A DNA stretch of 37,672 nucleotides from an uncultured Opitutia bacterium (GCA_903872505.1 CAIQKV010000076.1:1-37672); one strand, 5' to 3'. Positions 8,815 to 17,141 are shown, numbered from the stretch's first letter. Made by a program: numbers and translations. The notes: generated by a model from the letters alone, not told the origin.

Positions 8815-8920
8815 GTGATGCAACCGCCTCTTCCCCGAATCAAGCCCATTTGGAGCCGGCATGATTGAGTGAGTCCGGCCGCGAGCGCGCCGGCGATTTC
8901 CGGCGCGACTCCCGGAAGTG

Positions 8921-8935
8921 TAACCCAATAGGTTA
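8921..8935. promoter_or_regulatory. Imperfect palindrome TAACC-N5-GGTTA between SRAP gene and lexA
   Basis: Five-base arms TAACC and GGTTA separated by CAATA lie 50 bp after the SRAP stop and about 107 bp before the lexA operator, in the 191-bp gap that should hold the lexA promoter. The arms share GGTT/AACC with the SOS-box candidate, but the spacing and the GTC core differ. It could be a second, weaker regulator site or chance. The rest of the gap shows no convincing -35/-10 pair. Confidence 0.25.
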
Positions 8936-8984
8936 TGATGCCCGGGGAGGGGGCGCGAGAGATTGCCGCCGATCACCGGCGCCT

Positions 8985-9683
8985 TCAGCCGAGGGGCAGC
9001 TCGGGCGGTGCTTCCTCCGGCGGCGCGATGCACTGCGGGCCCTCGTGCCGGCTGTTGCTCACGTAGCGGCTGACGGGCCGCTCCGACATCCGGTCCGCCG
9101 GCAGGGGCTGCGTCAGGGCGCGATACTCCGCCTCCGGCAGCGGGTCGCCGCCGAGCCAGCGCGGCATCAGCTCCGGCGTCAGGATCACGGGCATCCGGTT
9201 GTGGATCGGCGCAACGAGGGCGTTCGGCGCGGTGGTGAGGATGCCGTACGTCGCCGGGGTGGTGTCCTCCGCCGGCTCCCAGATCCCTGCGAAGGCGAAC
9301 GGCGCCCCGTCCTGCAGCGTGAAGAGGTGCGGCAGCTTCAGGTTGCCCACGGCCTGCCACTCGTAGAAGCCGTTCGCCGGCACCAGGCAGCGGCGCTTCG
9401 CGACACCCTGGCGGAAGGCGGCGAGCGTGGCGGCGGTCTCGGCCTTCGCGTTCGGCAGCATCCGCATCGTCGGCTTCGTTTTTTCGTAGAACGGCACCAG
9501 CCCCCACATCATACCCCGCACCTCCGGCCCGTCCGCCCCGGCGGCGACGACCGGCATGACGTGCGTGAGCGTGACGTTGTAGTTCGGTTTTACGCCCTCC
9601 GGCAGCGCGAGCTTGCGCGCGATCGCGTGGGCGATCGCCTCCAGCGCCTCTTCAGGTTGGTGCAGGGTGTAGCGGACGCACAT
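8985..9683 (-). CDS. SRAP-domain protein (HMCES/YedK type)
   Basis: Predicted abasic-site sensor that crosslinks covalently to AP sites in single-stranded DNA and so protects them. The ATG at 9683 is fixed by the family rule that the N-terminal Met is removed to expose Cys2: the protein starts MCVRYTLHQP. Other family residues are present: Asn78 in LPNAKAET, Glu108 in GFYEW and His161 in IHNRMPVIL, plus the N-terminal KPNYNV segment. It has 232 residues, normal for YedK-like proteins. A longer in-frame reading from 9752 would bury Cys2 and is rejected. It sits upstream of lexA on the same strand, which fits a DNA-damage role. No copy of the lexA palindrome is seen before it. Confidence 0.92.
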   Translation of the reverse strand: MCVRYTLHQPEEALEAIAHAIARKLALPEGVKPNYNVTLTHVMPVVAAGADGPEVRGMMWGLVPFYEKTKPTMRMLPNAKAETAATLAAFRQGVAKRRCLVPANGFYEWQAVGNLKLPHLFTLQDGAPFAFAGIWEPAEDTTPATYGILTTAPNALVAPIHNRMPVILTPELMPRWLGGDPLPEAEYRALTQPLPADRMSERPVSRYVSNSRHEGPQCIAPPEEAPPELPLG

Positions 9684-9792
9684 GGGTTTTCGGCGGGCGC
9701 ACCACGGGGTGCGGATCGACAGAGTTTCGCCGGGCCGCCGGGCGCAATTCATTTTTCTTGGTAATCGGCCGCCCGGCCCCTACGGGTTGGCG

Positions 9793-10635
9793 ATGCCTGC
9801 CACCCCCGAGAAGGAAGAGCGTGACCTGAGTTTCCAGCCGGTCGTGAACGCTGCGCCGCGCCGGCTGACCCGGCAGCAGATCCAGTTCTACAACGAGTTC
9901 GGCTACGTCATGCCGCTGTCGGCGTGCCCGCCGGCGGAAGCGACGCAGAACCGCGCCTACTTCGACGACCTGCTCCGCAAGGTCCAGCAGGCCCGCAGCG
10001 ACCTCGATTCCTACTCGATCAACGGGTTCCACGCGTGCTGCCGCGGGCTCTACGACATCGTGATGAACCCGGTCATCCTCGACCATGTGCAGGACCTGGT
10101 CGGCCCGGACGTGATCTGCTGGGGCACGCATTTTTTCTGCAAGCAGCCGCACGACCCGCGCAAGGTCGCGTGGCACCAGGACGCCTCGTACTGGCCGTTC
10201 ACGCCCGCCCGCACGGTGACGGTCTGGCTGGCGATCGACGACACCGACCGGGAGAACGCGGCGATGATGTTCCTGCCCGGCACGCACCGGCACGGCCACC
10301 TGAAGTGGCGGCAGGTCGAGAAGGAAAAGGCCGTACTCAACCAAGAGATCGAGAACGCGGCGCAGCTGGGCCAGCCGGTCCACGACGAGCTCAAGGCCGG
10401 CCAGTTCTCGCTGCATGCCGACATGCTCGCGCACGGCTCCGAACCGAACGCCTCCGGCCGCCGCCGCTGCGGCCTGACCATCCGCTACTGCCCGCCCACG
10501 GTGAAGTCGCTGAATCCCCGGTGGACCGGGGGCGCGATCCTCTGCGCCGGCGCCGGCGGCGGGGCTTGGACCTACCACCCCCGGCCGGACGGCGAGAACG
10601 TGAACGCCATCGTCCAGATGATCGGGGCGAACTAA
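9793..10635 (+). CDS. Phytanoyl-CoA dioxygenase (PhyH) family Fe(II)/2-oxoglutarate oxygenase
   Basis: Predicted cytoplasmic non-haem iron dioxygenase of 280 residues that uses 2-oxoglutarate and O2 to hydroxylate an unknown small substrate. The facial triad is readable: His128 and Asp130 in WHQDASYW, and distal His214 in DMLAHGSEPN. Arg225 or Arg231 (RRRCGLTIRY) is the likely 2-oxoglutarate anchor. The segment FYNEFGYVM is the usual PhyH opening. ATG 9793 is preferred to an in-frame start at 9682, which would overlap the divergent SRAP start codon and add 37 unrelated residues. It is divergent from the SRAP gene across 109 bp. PhyH paralogues are numerous in Verrucomicrobia and Planctomycetes, and nothing nearby tells the substrate. 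Confidence 0.88.
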   Translation: MPATPEKEERDLSFQPVVNAAPRRLTRQQIQFYNEFGYVMPLSACPPAEATQNRAYFDDLLRKVQQARSDLDSYSINGFHACCRGLYDIVMNPVILDHVQDLVGPDVICWGTHFFCKQPHDPRKVAWHQDASYWPFTPARTVTVWLAIDDTDRENAAMMFLPGTHRHGHLKWRQVEKEKAVLNQEIENAAQLGQPVHDELKAGQFSLHADMLAHGSEPNASGRRRCGLTIRYCPPTVKSLNPRWTGGAILCAGAGGGAWTYHPRPDGENVNAIVQMIGAN

Positions 10636-10674
10636 AACAACGTTGCCGGACTGGTTTCACGCCAAGCACGCCAA

Positions 10675-10699
10675 GGCCGGAGCAGGGCACGATCCGGCC
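10675..10699 (+). terminator. Hairpin after the dioxygenase gene
   Basis: Inverted repeat GGCCGGA / TCCGGCC with an 11-nt loop, 39 bp after the stop of the PhyH gene and before recN. There is no following T-run, so if it ends transcription it would do so weakly. The remainder of the 112-bp gap holds a short tandem CGCCAAG duplication (10660-10674) and no LexA-type palindrome. Confidence 0.3.
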
Positions 10700-10747
10700 A
10701 AGAAGCGGCTTTGACGAACGCCGGCCGGGTGTTCATCCGTAACCGCC

Positions 10748-12409
10748 ATGCTGCAGTCGCTCCGCATCCGGAATCTCGCCCTCCTTGAGGAGGTGGCGCT
10801 CGATTTCGAGGAGGGATTCACCGCGGTCACGGGTGAAACCGGCGCGGGCAAGAGCATCCTGCTCGGCGCGCTGAGCCTGCTGGCGGGCGAACGGGCGGAC
10901 AAGACCATCATCCGGCAGGGCGCGGCGGCGTGCGAGGCGGAGGCGGCGCTGTTCTTCACCGATTCGCGGAAGATTGATGCGGTGCTGGCCGGGCTGGACC
11001 TGCCGCCCTGCGAGGACGGCGTGCTCATCCTCAAGCGCAGCCTGCCGCGCGACAAGGCGCCGAAGATCACCGTCAACGGCAGCCTCGCGACGCTCTCGGT
11101 GCTGCAGCAGCTCGGCGAGCACTGGGTGGATTTTCACGGACCGAGCGAGCCCCGGCGGCTGCTCAAGGAAAGCTGCCAGCTCGAGCTGCTCGACCTCTTC
11201 GGCCGCGCGGGTGGGGCGCTCGAGGCGTACCAGGCGGGTTACCGGTCGTGGCGCGAACTGATCGCGGAAAAGGAGCGGATTTCCAGCGAGGCGCGACTCG
11301 CGCCTGACCAGATCGCGTTTTTGGAAAACCAGCTGGCGCAGATCGACGCGCTCGACCTGACTGCCGAGGCGATCGAGGCGCTGGAGCGGGACTTTGCGCG
11401 GATGAGCCGGGCGCAGGAGCTGATCGAGCTGGCGCAGGCGCTGGCGGCGGGTCTGACCGGCGACGAGGGCGTGCAGGGCCGCGTGGCGGCGCTACTGCGC
11501 GAGGCGCGCCAACTCGAGGGCATCGACGCCGCGAGCAAGCCGCTGGCCGACCGCCTGGCGTCCGCGGCGGTCGAGCTGAACGACCTCGGCGCGGAATTCT
11601 CGGCACTGAGCCAGCAGCTGCAGTTCGACCCCGACCACGCCGAGCAGCTGACCGAGCGGATGAACACGTGGCTCGAGCTGAAGCGGAAGCACGGCGGCGA
11701 ACTCGGCGCGGTGCTCGCGGCACGCGACGAGATGCGCCGGCGGCTCGAGGTGCAGGGCAACCTCGAGGGCACGCTCGCGAAACTGGAAAAACAGATTTCC
11801 GATGCCCATCGCGCGGCGAAGAAGGAGGCGGCGGCGCTGCGGACGCTGCGGGAGAAGGCGGCGAAGGAGCTGGCCAAGGTCGCGGCGAAGGGCATCGCGC
11901 AACTTGGTTTCCAAAAGGCGGATTTTTCAGTGCGGGTGGTGCCGCTGCCCGAGCTGGGGCCGACGGGCGACTGCGGCGCGGAGTTTTTGTTTTCCCCGAA
12001 TGTCGGCGAGGCGCCGCTGCCGCTGAACCGCGTGGCGTCGAGCGGCGAGTTGGCGCGGGTGATGCTCGCGCTCAAGACCGTACTGGCCGACCTCGACGAG
12101 GTGCCGCTGCTGGTGTTCGACGAGGTGGACGCCAACGTCGGCGGCGAGATCGGCCGGGTGGTCGGCGAGAAGATGGCGGGCATCGCCAAGAATCACCAGG
12201 TGCTCTGCGTGACGCACCTGCCGCAGGTCGCGGCGCAGGCGACATGTCACCTGGTCGTGACCAAGGACCAGTCGAAGGACCGCGCGGTGGTGCGCATCGA
12301 GCCGATCCAGGCGAGCCGGAAGGCGCGGGTGGCGGAACTCGCGCGGATGCTCGGCGACAGCAAGGCGAGAAGCGCCCTGGCCCACGCCGAGGAACTGCTG
12401 GGCAAGTGA
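10748..12409 (+). CDS. recN: DNA repair protein RecN
   Basis: SMC-like ATPase that tethers DNA ends and supports RecA during double-strand-break repair. It is full length at 553 residues. The N-terminal MLQSLRIRNLALLEEVALDF is the family start, followed by Walker A GETGAGKS (residues 31-38). The central region is a long alpha-helical coiled-coil arm rich in Leu/Glu/Ala. The C-terminal half carries the signature SSGELARVMLALK, Walker B PLLVFDEVDANVGGEIG and THLPQVAAQA. The start at 10748 matches other RecN proteins. In many bacteria recN is strongly SOS-induced, but no copy of the lexA palindrome is visible in its upstream gap. Identity is secure. Confidence 0.96.
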   Translation: MLQSLRIRNLALLEEVALDFEEGFTAVTGETGAGKSILLGALSLLAGERADKTIIRQGAAACEAEAALFFTDSRKIDAVLAGLDLPPCEDGVLILKRSLPRDKAPKITVNGSLATLSVLQQLGEHWVDFHGPSEPRRLLKESCQLELLDLFGRAGGALEAYQAGYRSWRELIAEKERISSEARLAPDQIAFLENQLAQIDALDLTAEAIEALERDFARMSRAQELIELAQALAAGLTGDEGVQGRVAALLREARQLEGIDAASKPLADRLASAAVELNDLGAEFSALSQQLQFDPDHAEQLTERMNTWLELKRKHGGELGAVLAARDEMRRRLEVQGNLEGTLAKLEKQISDAHRAAKKEAAALRTLREKAAKELAKVAAKGIAQLGFQKADFSVRVVPLPELGPTGDCGAEFLFSPNVGEAPLPLNRVASSGELARVMLALKTVLADLDEVPLLVFDEVDANVGGEIGRVVGEKMAGIAKNHQVLCVTHLPQVAAQATCHLVVTKDQSKDRAVVRIEPIQASRKARVAELARMLGDSKARSALAHAEELLGK

Positions 12410-12469
12410 AGCCGAACCGGCCCGCCATGGATTCTTGCCAAGGCGGGGTTCGCTGGGGATAAACGCCGC

Positions 12470-13165
12470 ATGACGTTTTCCGCATTGGGCGACTCCGCGG
12501 TCGTGGTCGCGCTTGGCGCCACCATCGACAAGGAGGTGCTGCCCCGCGTGCGGGCGCTCACGGCGCTGCTGGAGGCCAACCGCCCGGTGGGCATCGTGGA
12601 CGTCGTGCCCGCCTACGCCACGGTCACCGTTTTCTACGAGCCCGGCCGGCTGCCGGCCGGGGCGCGGCCGTACGATTTCGTCTGCCGTTTCATCACCGAG
12701 CGGGCGCGGTCGCTGGATGCCGAGGCCAAGAAGAAGCCCGCGACGGCCTCGCGGACGATCGAGATCCCCGTCTGCTATGGCGGCGACTACGGCCAGGACT
12801 ACGCGGACGTCGCGCGGCACTGCGGGCTGGAGGCCCCGGAGCTGGCCAAGCGGCACGCCGCGGGCGATTACCTCGTGCACGCCATCGGGTTCGCCCCGGG
12901 CTTTCCCTACCTTGGCGGGCTGGCGGAGGAGTTGCACATACCGCGCCGCGCCACTCCGCGGGTCAGCGTGCCCGCCGGCTCGGTGGGCATCGGCGGCGCC
13001 CAGACGGGCGTCTACCCGCTGCCCACGCCCGGCGGCTGGCAGCTCATCGGCCGCACGCCGCTGGCGCTGTTCCGGCCCGGTGAGAAGGAGCCGGCGCTGC
13101 TGCGGGTCGGCGACCGCGTGAAGTTCCGCGCCATCACCCCGGAGGAGTTTGCCACATGGAAATAA
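12470..13165 (+). CDS. pxpB: 5-oxoprolinase subunit PxpB (KipI-like)
   Basis: One of three subunits of the prokaryotic ATP-dependent 5-oxoprolinase, which opens 5-oxoproline (pyroglutamate) to glutamate. The 231-residue protein has the family layout: an N-terminal GDSAVVVALG segment, then IPVCYGGDYGQDYADVARHCGL, the diagnostic GFAPGFPYLGGL, and a C-terminal cyclophilin-like part with PAGSVGIGGAQTGVYPLPTPGGWQLIGRT. It starts at the ATG after a 60-bp gap from recN and overlaps pxpC by 10 bp, so the two are surely coupled. The older name is KipI, the B. subtilis KinA inhibitor, but the pxpA neighbour supports the 5-oxoprolinase role. Confidence 0.94.
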   Translation: MTFSALGDSAVVVALGATIDKEVLPRVRALTALLEANRPVGIVDVVPAYATVTVFYEPGRLPAGARPYDFVCRFITERARSLDAEAKKKPATASRTIEIPVCYGGDYGQDYADVARHCGLEAPELAKRHAAGDYLVHAIGFAPGFPYLGGLAEELHIPRRATPRVSVPAGSVGIGGAQTGVYPLPTPGGWQLIGRTPLALFRPGEKEPALLRVGDRVKFRAITPEEFATWK

Positions 13166-14082
13166 CCGTCATTCGCGGCGGGATGCTGACGACCGTGCAG
13201 GACCCCGGGCGGGTCGGCTACCGCGCGGCCGGCGTGGCGCTGTGCGGCGCGATGGACCCGTTTGCCCTGCGGATGGCCAACCTGCTCGTCGGCAATGCCG
13301 AGGACGCCGCGGCGTTCGAGTGCACGCTGGTGGGGCCCGAGCTGGTTTTTTCCGCCGACACGGTGATCGCGGTGTGCGGGGCGGAATTTCCGGGCATCCC
13401 GGCGTGGCAACCCATCGCGGTCCGCGCCGGGGAGCGGATAAGACTCGGGGTTGTCAGCCGCGGCTGCCGTGCCTGCCTCGCGGTCGCGGGCGGCATCGAC
13501 GTCCCGCCGTTCCTCGGCAGCCGCAGCACCTATCTCCGCGGCCAGGTGGGCGGGTTCCAGGGCCGCGCGCTGCGGGAGGGCGATGTGCTGGCGGTGCCGG
13601 ACGTGGCGCGACGGGTGGAGGAGCACTGGCGGATCGACCCGCGGATCCTGCCGGAGTACTCGCCCGAGACCGTCGTGCGCGTGGTGCGCGGCGCCCAGCT
13701 GGAGGACTTTGGTGGCGCGCTTTTCGACGCGGAATTCCGGATCATGCACAAGTCCGACCGGATGGGCGTCCGGCTCGGCGGGGCGAAGCTCGCGCGGATC
13801 GGCGGGCTGCCGGAGATGATTTCGGCCGCCGTCGCGCCGGGCACGCTGCAGGTGCCGCCGGACGGCCAGCCGATCGTGCTCATGGCCGATGCCCAGACGA
13901 TCGGCGGCTATCCGCAGGCGGCGCACGTCGTCAGCGTCGACCTGCCGCTGGTCGCGCAGCTGCGGCCGGGCGACCGGGTGCGTTTCGCCGAGGTGCCGCT
14001 GGACGAGGCGCACCGGCTGATCCTCGCCCGCGAGCACATGTTCGCGATCCTGCACGAGGGCCTCGCCCAAAAACTCCGCTGA
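13156..14082 (+). CDS. pxpC: 5-oxoprolinase subunit PxpC (KipA-like, biotin-dependent carboxyltransferase family)
   Basis: Second subunit of the PxpABC 5-oxoprolinase. It has 308 residues, beginning MEITVIRGGMLTTVQDPGRVGYRAAGV, the hallmark start of the family. FGVPxxGAMD-type sequence appears as CGAMDPFALRMANLLVGN, followed by ECTLVGPEL, RACLAVAGGIDVPPFLGSRSTY and the C-terminal PIVLMADAQTIGGYP. The domain is related to allophanate hydrolase subunit 2 and urea carboxylase. The ATG lies inside the end of pxpB (10-bp overlap), and the next gene begins 4 bp after the stop. Confidence 0.94.
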   Translation: MEITVIRGGMLTTVQDPGRVGYRAAGVALCGAMDPFALRMANLLVGNAEDAAAFECTLVGPELVFSADTVIAVCGAEFPGIPAWQPIAVRAGERIRLGVVSRGCRACLAVAGGIDVPPFLGSRSTYLRGQVGGFQGRALREGDVLAVPDVARRVEEHWRIDPRILPEYSPETVVRVVRGAQLEDFGGALFDAEFRIMHKSDRMGVRLGGAKLARIGGLPEMISAAVAPGTLQVPPDGQPIVLMADAQTIGGYPQAAHVVSVDLPLVAQLRPGDRVRFAEVPLDEAHRLILAREHMFAILHEGLAQKLR

Positions 14083-14086
14083 CGCC

Positions 14087-14824
14087 GTGCTGCGCCTCGA
14101 CCTCAACTGCGACCTCGGCGAAGGCGCCGGCCACGACGCCGAGCTGATGCCGCTGATCACCTCGGTGAACATTGCCTGCGGGGCGCACGCGGGCGACTTT
14201 TTGAGGATGCAGGCGACCGTGGCGCTGGCCCAACGGCACGGCGTGGCGATCGGCGCGCACCCGGGGTACGCGGACCGCGAGAATTTCGGCCGGTGCGAGG
14301 TCGCCCTGCCGGCGGACACGCTGCGGGAACTGGTGACGGCGCAGATCGCCGCGCTGGCACGGCTCGGCCCGCTCCGGCACGTGAAGCCGCACGGCGCGCT
14401 CTACAATCTGGCGGCGCGGGACCGGGAGGTGGCCGCGGTGGTCGCCGGGGCCGTGCGCGCCGCGGATCCGCTGCTGGTCCTGTTCGCGCTGGCGGGCAGC
14501 GAGCTGGCGCGGGCGGGTCGGGCGGCCGGGCTGGCCGTGGCCGAGGAAGTCTTTGCCGACCGCACCTACCAGCGCGACGGTTCGCTCACGCCCCGCGCGC
14601 AGCCGGGCGCGCTGATCACCGAGGAGGCGGCGGCCGTGGCGCAGGTGCTGCGGATGGTGCGCGAAGGGGTGGTGCACGCGACGGATGGCACGAATGTGCG
14701 GGTGAAGGCCGACACGGTGTGCGTGCACGGCGACGGGCCGCACGCGGTGGCATTCGCGCGGCGGCTGCGGAAGGAGCTGGCGGCGGCGGGGATCGAGCTG
14801 AAGGCGTTTGCCGCCGGGCCATGA
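14087..14824 (+). CDS. pxpA: 5-oxoprolinase subunit PxpA (LamB/YcsF family)
   Basis: Third subunit of the 5-oxoprolinase. It has 245 residues from a GTG start at 14087, chosen because the family starts with this strand: LRLDLNCDLGEGAGHDAELMPLITSVNIACGAHAGD is almost a textbook LamB/YcsF opening. GVAIGAHPGYADRENFGR and HVKPHGALYN follow, then a C-terminal VKADTVCVHGDGPHAV. There is a 4-bp gap after pxpC. The stop overlaps the ATG of the DUF969 transporter gene (ATGA), so enzyme and transporter are translationally linked. Confidence 0.95.
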   Translation: MLRLDLNCDLGEGAGHDAELMPLITSVNIACGAHAGDFLRMQATVALAQRHGVAIGAHPGYADRENFGRCEVALPADTLRELVTAQIAALARLGPLRHVKPHGALYNLAARDREVAAVVAGAVRAADPLLVLFALAGSELARAGRAAGLAVAEEVFADRTYQRDGSLTPRAQPGALITEEAAAVAQVLRMVREGVVHATDGTNVRVKADTVCVHGDGPHAVAFARRLRKELAAAGIELKAFAAGP

Positions 14825-15513
14825 TCAAGCTCATCGGGATACTCGTGGTGGCGGCGGGGTTCGCGCTGCGGTTCAACACCCTGCTGGTCGTGATGGCGGC
14901 GGGCATCGCCACCGGGCTCGTGGCGGGGATGTCGTTCAACGAGCTCATGGGACTGTTCGGCCGGTATTTCATCGAGAACCGCTACATGACCCTGACGGTG
15001 GTGCTGATGCTGCCGGTGATCGGGTTGCTGGAGCGGTACGGCCTGCGCGAGCGGGCGGAGGCGATCGTCCGCCGGGCGCGGGCCGCGACGGCCGGACGGG
15101 TGCTGATCGTCTACACGGCGGTGCGGCAGGTCTCGATCGCGTTCGGCGTGAACATCGGCGGCCACGCGGCGATGGTGCGGCCGCTGGTGGCGCCGATGTC
15201 CGAGGGCGCGGCGCATGCGCAGCACGGAACGCTGCCGCAGAAGACCACCGAGGCGATTCGCGCGCATGCGGCGGCAGCGGAGAACGTCGGAAATTTCTTC
15301 GGCGAAGACACGGTCTTTGCCGTGGGCGCGGTGCTGCTGATCCGGGGCACGCTGCAGGCACAGGGCGTCGAGGTCGGGCTGTGGGAGCTGTCCTGGTGGG
15401 GCATTCCCACGGCGCTGGTGGCGTTCGGCGCCCTGGTGTGGCGGGCGCGGGCGCTCGACCGGCGCATCGTACGCGCGACGGCCGTCGCGCCCAAGCCGGA
15501 GGGAACGCCGTGA
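14821..15513 (+). CDS. DUF969 membrane protein, putative 5-oxoproline transporter subunit
   Basis: Integral membrane protein of 230 residues with about five or six hydrophobic segments (e.g. LIGILVVAAGFALRF, LLVVMAAGIATGLVAGM, TLTVVLMLPVIGLL, and two near the C-terminus). Family features include the ERYGLRERAEAIVRRARAAT loop and the polar VGNFFGEDTVFAVGAVLL segment. DUF969 and DUF979 proteins occur as adjacent pairs beside pxp genes in many bacteria and are annotated there as 5-oxoproline transporter subunits; that role is by association. The start is the ATG in an ATGA overlap with pxpA, and the gene overlaps the next gene by GTGA. Confidence 0.88.
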   Translation: MIKLIGILVVAAGFALRFNTLLVVMAAGIATGLVAGMSFNELMGLFGRYFIENRYMTLTVVLMLPVIGLLERYGLRERAEAIVRRARAATAGRVLIVYTAVRQVSIAFGVNIGGHAAMVRPLVAPMSEGAAHAQHGTLPQKTTEAIRAHAAAAENVGNFFGEDTVFAVGAVLLIRGTLQAQGVEVGLWELSWWGIPTALVAFGALVWRARALDRRIVRATAVAPKPEGTP

Positions 15514-16472
15514 AGCTGCTGAACCTCGATGTGTTTTATGTGTTCGCCGGCGTGATCCTGCTGCTGGTGGCGGGACGCATCGCGGGCGACCGGAACCATC
15601 CGAAGCGCTGGGGCTCGGCCCTGTTCTGGGCCTTGCTGGCCGTGACGTTCCTGGTGGGAAAGTCCCTGCCGCCCGTAGTGGTCGGCTACCTGATGCTGGT
15701 GATGGTGGCGCTCGCGGCGACGAAGCAGATGGCTTTCATGGGCGACGCGGGGGCGTCCGCCGAGGACCGTGCCGACTCGGCGGCCCGGCTGCAGAACCGG
15801 ATTTTTGCCCCGGCCCTGCTGATTCCCGCGACGGCGGTGGTGGGCACGCTCGTACTGAGCAAGCTGCACGTCGGGGACTGGTGGCTGCTCGACCCGGCCA
15901 ACGCCACGGTGACTTCGGTGTGCCTGGGCGCCGTCGTGGCCGCCGTGGTGGCGCTCCGGCTGACCGGGGCCAAGGCGGTCGTCCCGATCCAGGAAGGCAG
16001 CCGGTTGCTGCAGACCGTCGGCTGGGCGCTCATCCTGCCGCAATTCCTCGCGGCGCTCGGCGGCGTCTTCGCGAAGGCGGGAGTCGGCCCGGTGGTCGCG
16101 GACCTCGTGGCGCAGGCGCTGCCGACGCAGTTCCCCTTCGTCGCCGTGGCCGCGTATTGCTGCGGCATGGCGCTGTTCACGGTGATCATGGGCAACGCGT
16201 TCGCGGCCTTCCCGGTGATCACGCTCGGCATCGGCCTGCCGCTGGTGGTGCACCAGCACGGCGGCAACCCGGCCATCATGGCGGCCATCGGGATGCTCTC
16301 GGGCTACTGCGGCACGCTGATGACGCCGATGGCGGCGAATTTCAACCTCGTGCCCGCGCTGCTGCTCGACCTGCCGGACAAGCATGCGGTCATCAAGGCG
16401 CAGCTGCCCATCGCCTTCGTCATCCTCGCGGCGAACATCGCGCTGATGTATTTCTGCGCGTATCGGTTTTAA
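15510..16472 (+). CDS. DUF979 membrane protein, putative 5-oxoproline transporter subunit
   Basis: Partner of the DUF969 protein. It has 320 residues with roughly nine or ten hydrophobic helices, beginning VKLLNLDVFYVFAGVILLLV. Family landmarks are the RIAGDRNHPKRWGSALFW loop, the AALGGVFAKAGVG region, the GNAFAAFPVITLGIGLPLV helix and the GMLSGYCGTLMTPMAANFN segment, which resembles a permease re-entrant or substrate region. The GTG at 15510 overlaps the preceding stop. The transport role for 5-oxoproline is inferred from the pxpABC and pcp neighbours on both sides. Confidence 0.88.
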   Translation: MKLLNLDVFYVFAGVILLLVAGRIAGDRNHPKRWGSALFWALLAVTFLVGKSLPPVVVGYLMLVMVALAATKQMAFMGDAGASAEDRADSAARLQNRIFAPALLIPATAVVGTLVLSKLHVGDWWLLDPANATVTSVCLGAVVAAVVALRLTGAKAVVPIQEGSRLLQTVGWALILPQFLAALGGVFAKAGVGPVVADLVAQALPTQFPFVAVAAYCCGMALFTVIMGNAFAAFPVITLGIGLPLVVHQHGGNPAIMAAIGMLSGYCGTLMTPMAANFNLVPALLLDLPDKHAVIKAQLPIAFVILAANIALMYFCAYRF

Positions 16473-16474
16473 TC

Positions 16475-16506
16475 GCGAAAACGCGGAAGAGCGAAAATGC
16501 GGAAAA
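16475..16506 (+). repeat. Two 16-bp tandem units at the pcp start
   Basis: GCGAAAACGCGGAAGA (16475-16490) is followed directly by GCGAAAATGCGGAAAA (16491-16506), 14 of 16 bases identical. The second unit contains the proposed pcp ATG, and the first supplies a GGAAG sequence that could act as a Shine-Dalgarno 7 nt before it. The A-rich composition contrasts with the GC-rich genes around it. Confidence 0.6.
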
Positions 16507-17141
16507 TGAAAACTGTCCTCGTCACCGGGTTCGAGCCGTTCGGGGGTGAGAAGCTCAATCCCTCGGGCGAGATCGCGCGGGCGCTCGACGGCCGCGTGCT
16601 GGGGCGGCGGCGGGTCACGGGCGCGGTGCTGCCCTGCGTCTTCGGCGCGGCGAACACCGAGTTGCGGCGGCTCGTGCGCGCGGTGCGGCCGGAACTGGTC
16701 ATCTGCCTGGGGCAGGCGGGCGGGCGGGCGGAAGTCACGCCGGAACGGGTCGCGATCAACGTGGACGATGCCCGGATCCCGGACAACGCCGGCGCGCAAC
16801 CGGTGGACGAGCGGATCGTGGCGCGTGGACCGGCGGCCTACTGGAGCACGCTGCCGATCAAGGCCATTGTCGCGGCGCTGCGGAGGCACGGTATCCCGGC
16901 GGCGGTGTCACAGACTGCGGGCACCTTTGTCTGCAACCATGTTTTCTACGGGCTGATGCATGAGCTGCGTCGCCGGCGCGTCGCGCGCGGCGGCTTCATC
17001 CACGTCCCGTTCCTGCCGGAGCAGACGCAGAGCCAGCCGAGCCTGCCGCTGGCGACGATGCAGCGGGCGGTCGAACTCGCGATCGAGACCTCGCTCCGGC
17101 AACGCCACGACCTGCGCCAAGCGGGCGGACAGACGCACTGA
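16497..17141 (+). CDS. pcp: Pyroglutamyl-peptidase I (pyrrolidone-carboxylate peptidase)
   Basis: Cysteine peptidase (family C15) that removes N-terminal pyroglutamate from peptides and releases 5-oxoproline. It has 214 residues. The opening VLVTGFEPFGGEKLNPS is diagnostic, and the catalytic triad is readable: Glu83 in GRAEVTPERVAIN, Cys146 in GTFVCNH and His169 in GGFIHVPFLP. ATG 16497 has GGAAG 7 nt upstream; ATG 16506 would start at MKTVLVTG, closer to the usual family N-terminus, and cannot be excluded. It is the last gene of the 5-oxoproline cluster, 24 bp after the DUF979 stop, and it supplies the substrate for PxpABC. It converges with the PEP-CTERM gene. Confidence 0.94.
   Translation: MRKMKTVLVTGFEPFGGEKLNPSGEIARALDGRVLGRRRVTGAVLPCVFGAANTELRRLVRAVRPELVICLGQAGGRAEVTPERVAINVDDARIPDNAGAQPVDERIVARGPAAYWSTLPIKAIVAALRRHGIPAAVSQTAGTFVCNHVFYGLMHELRRRRVARGGFIHVPFLPEQTQSQPSLPLATMQRAVELAIETSLRQRHDLRQAGGQTH

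Noticed and set aside
10636-10747. Search for a LexA box before recN
   Set aside because: No GGTTGTC or GACAACC core is present in the gap. Only a GGCCGGA/TCCGGCC hairpin and CGCCAAG tandem words were found.
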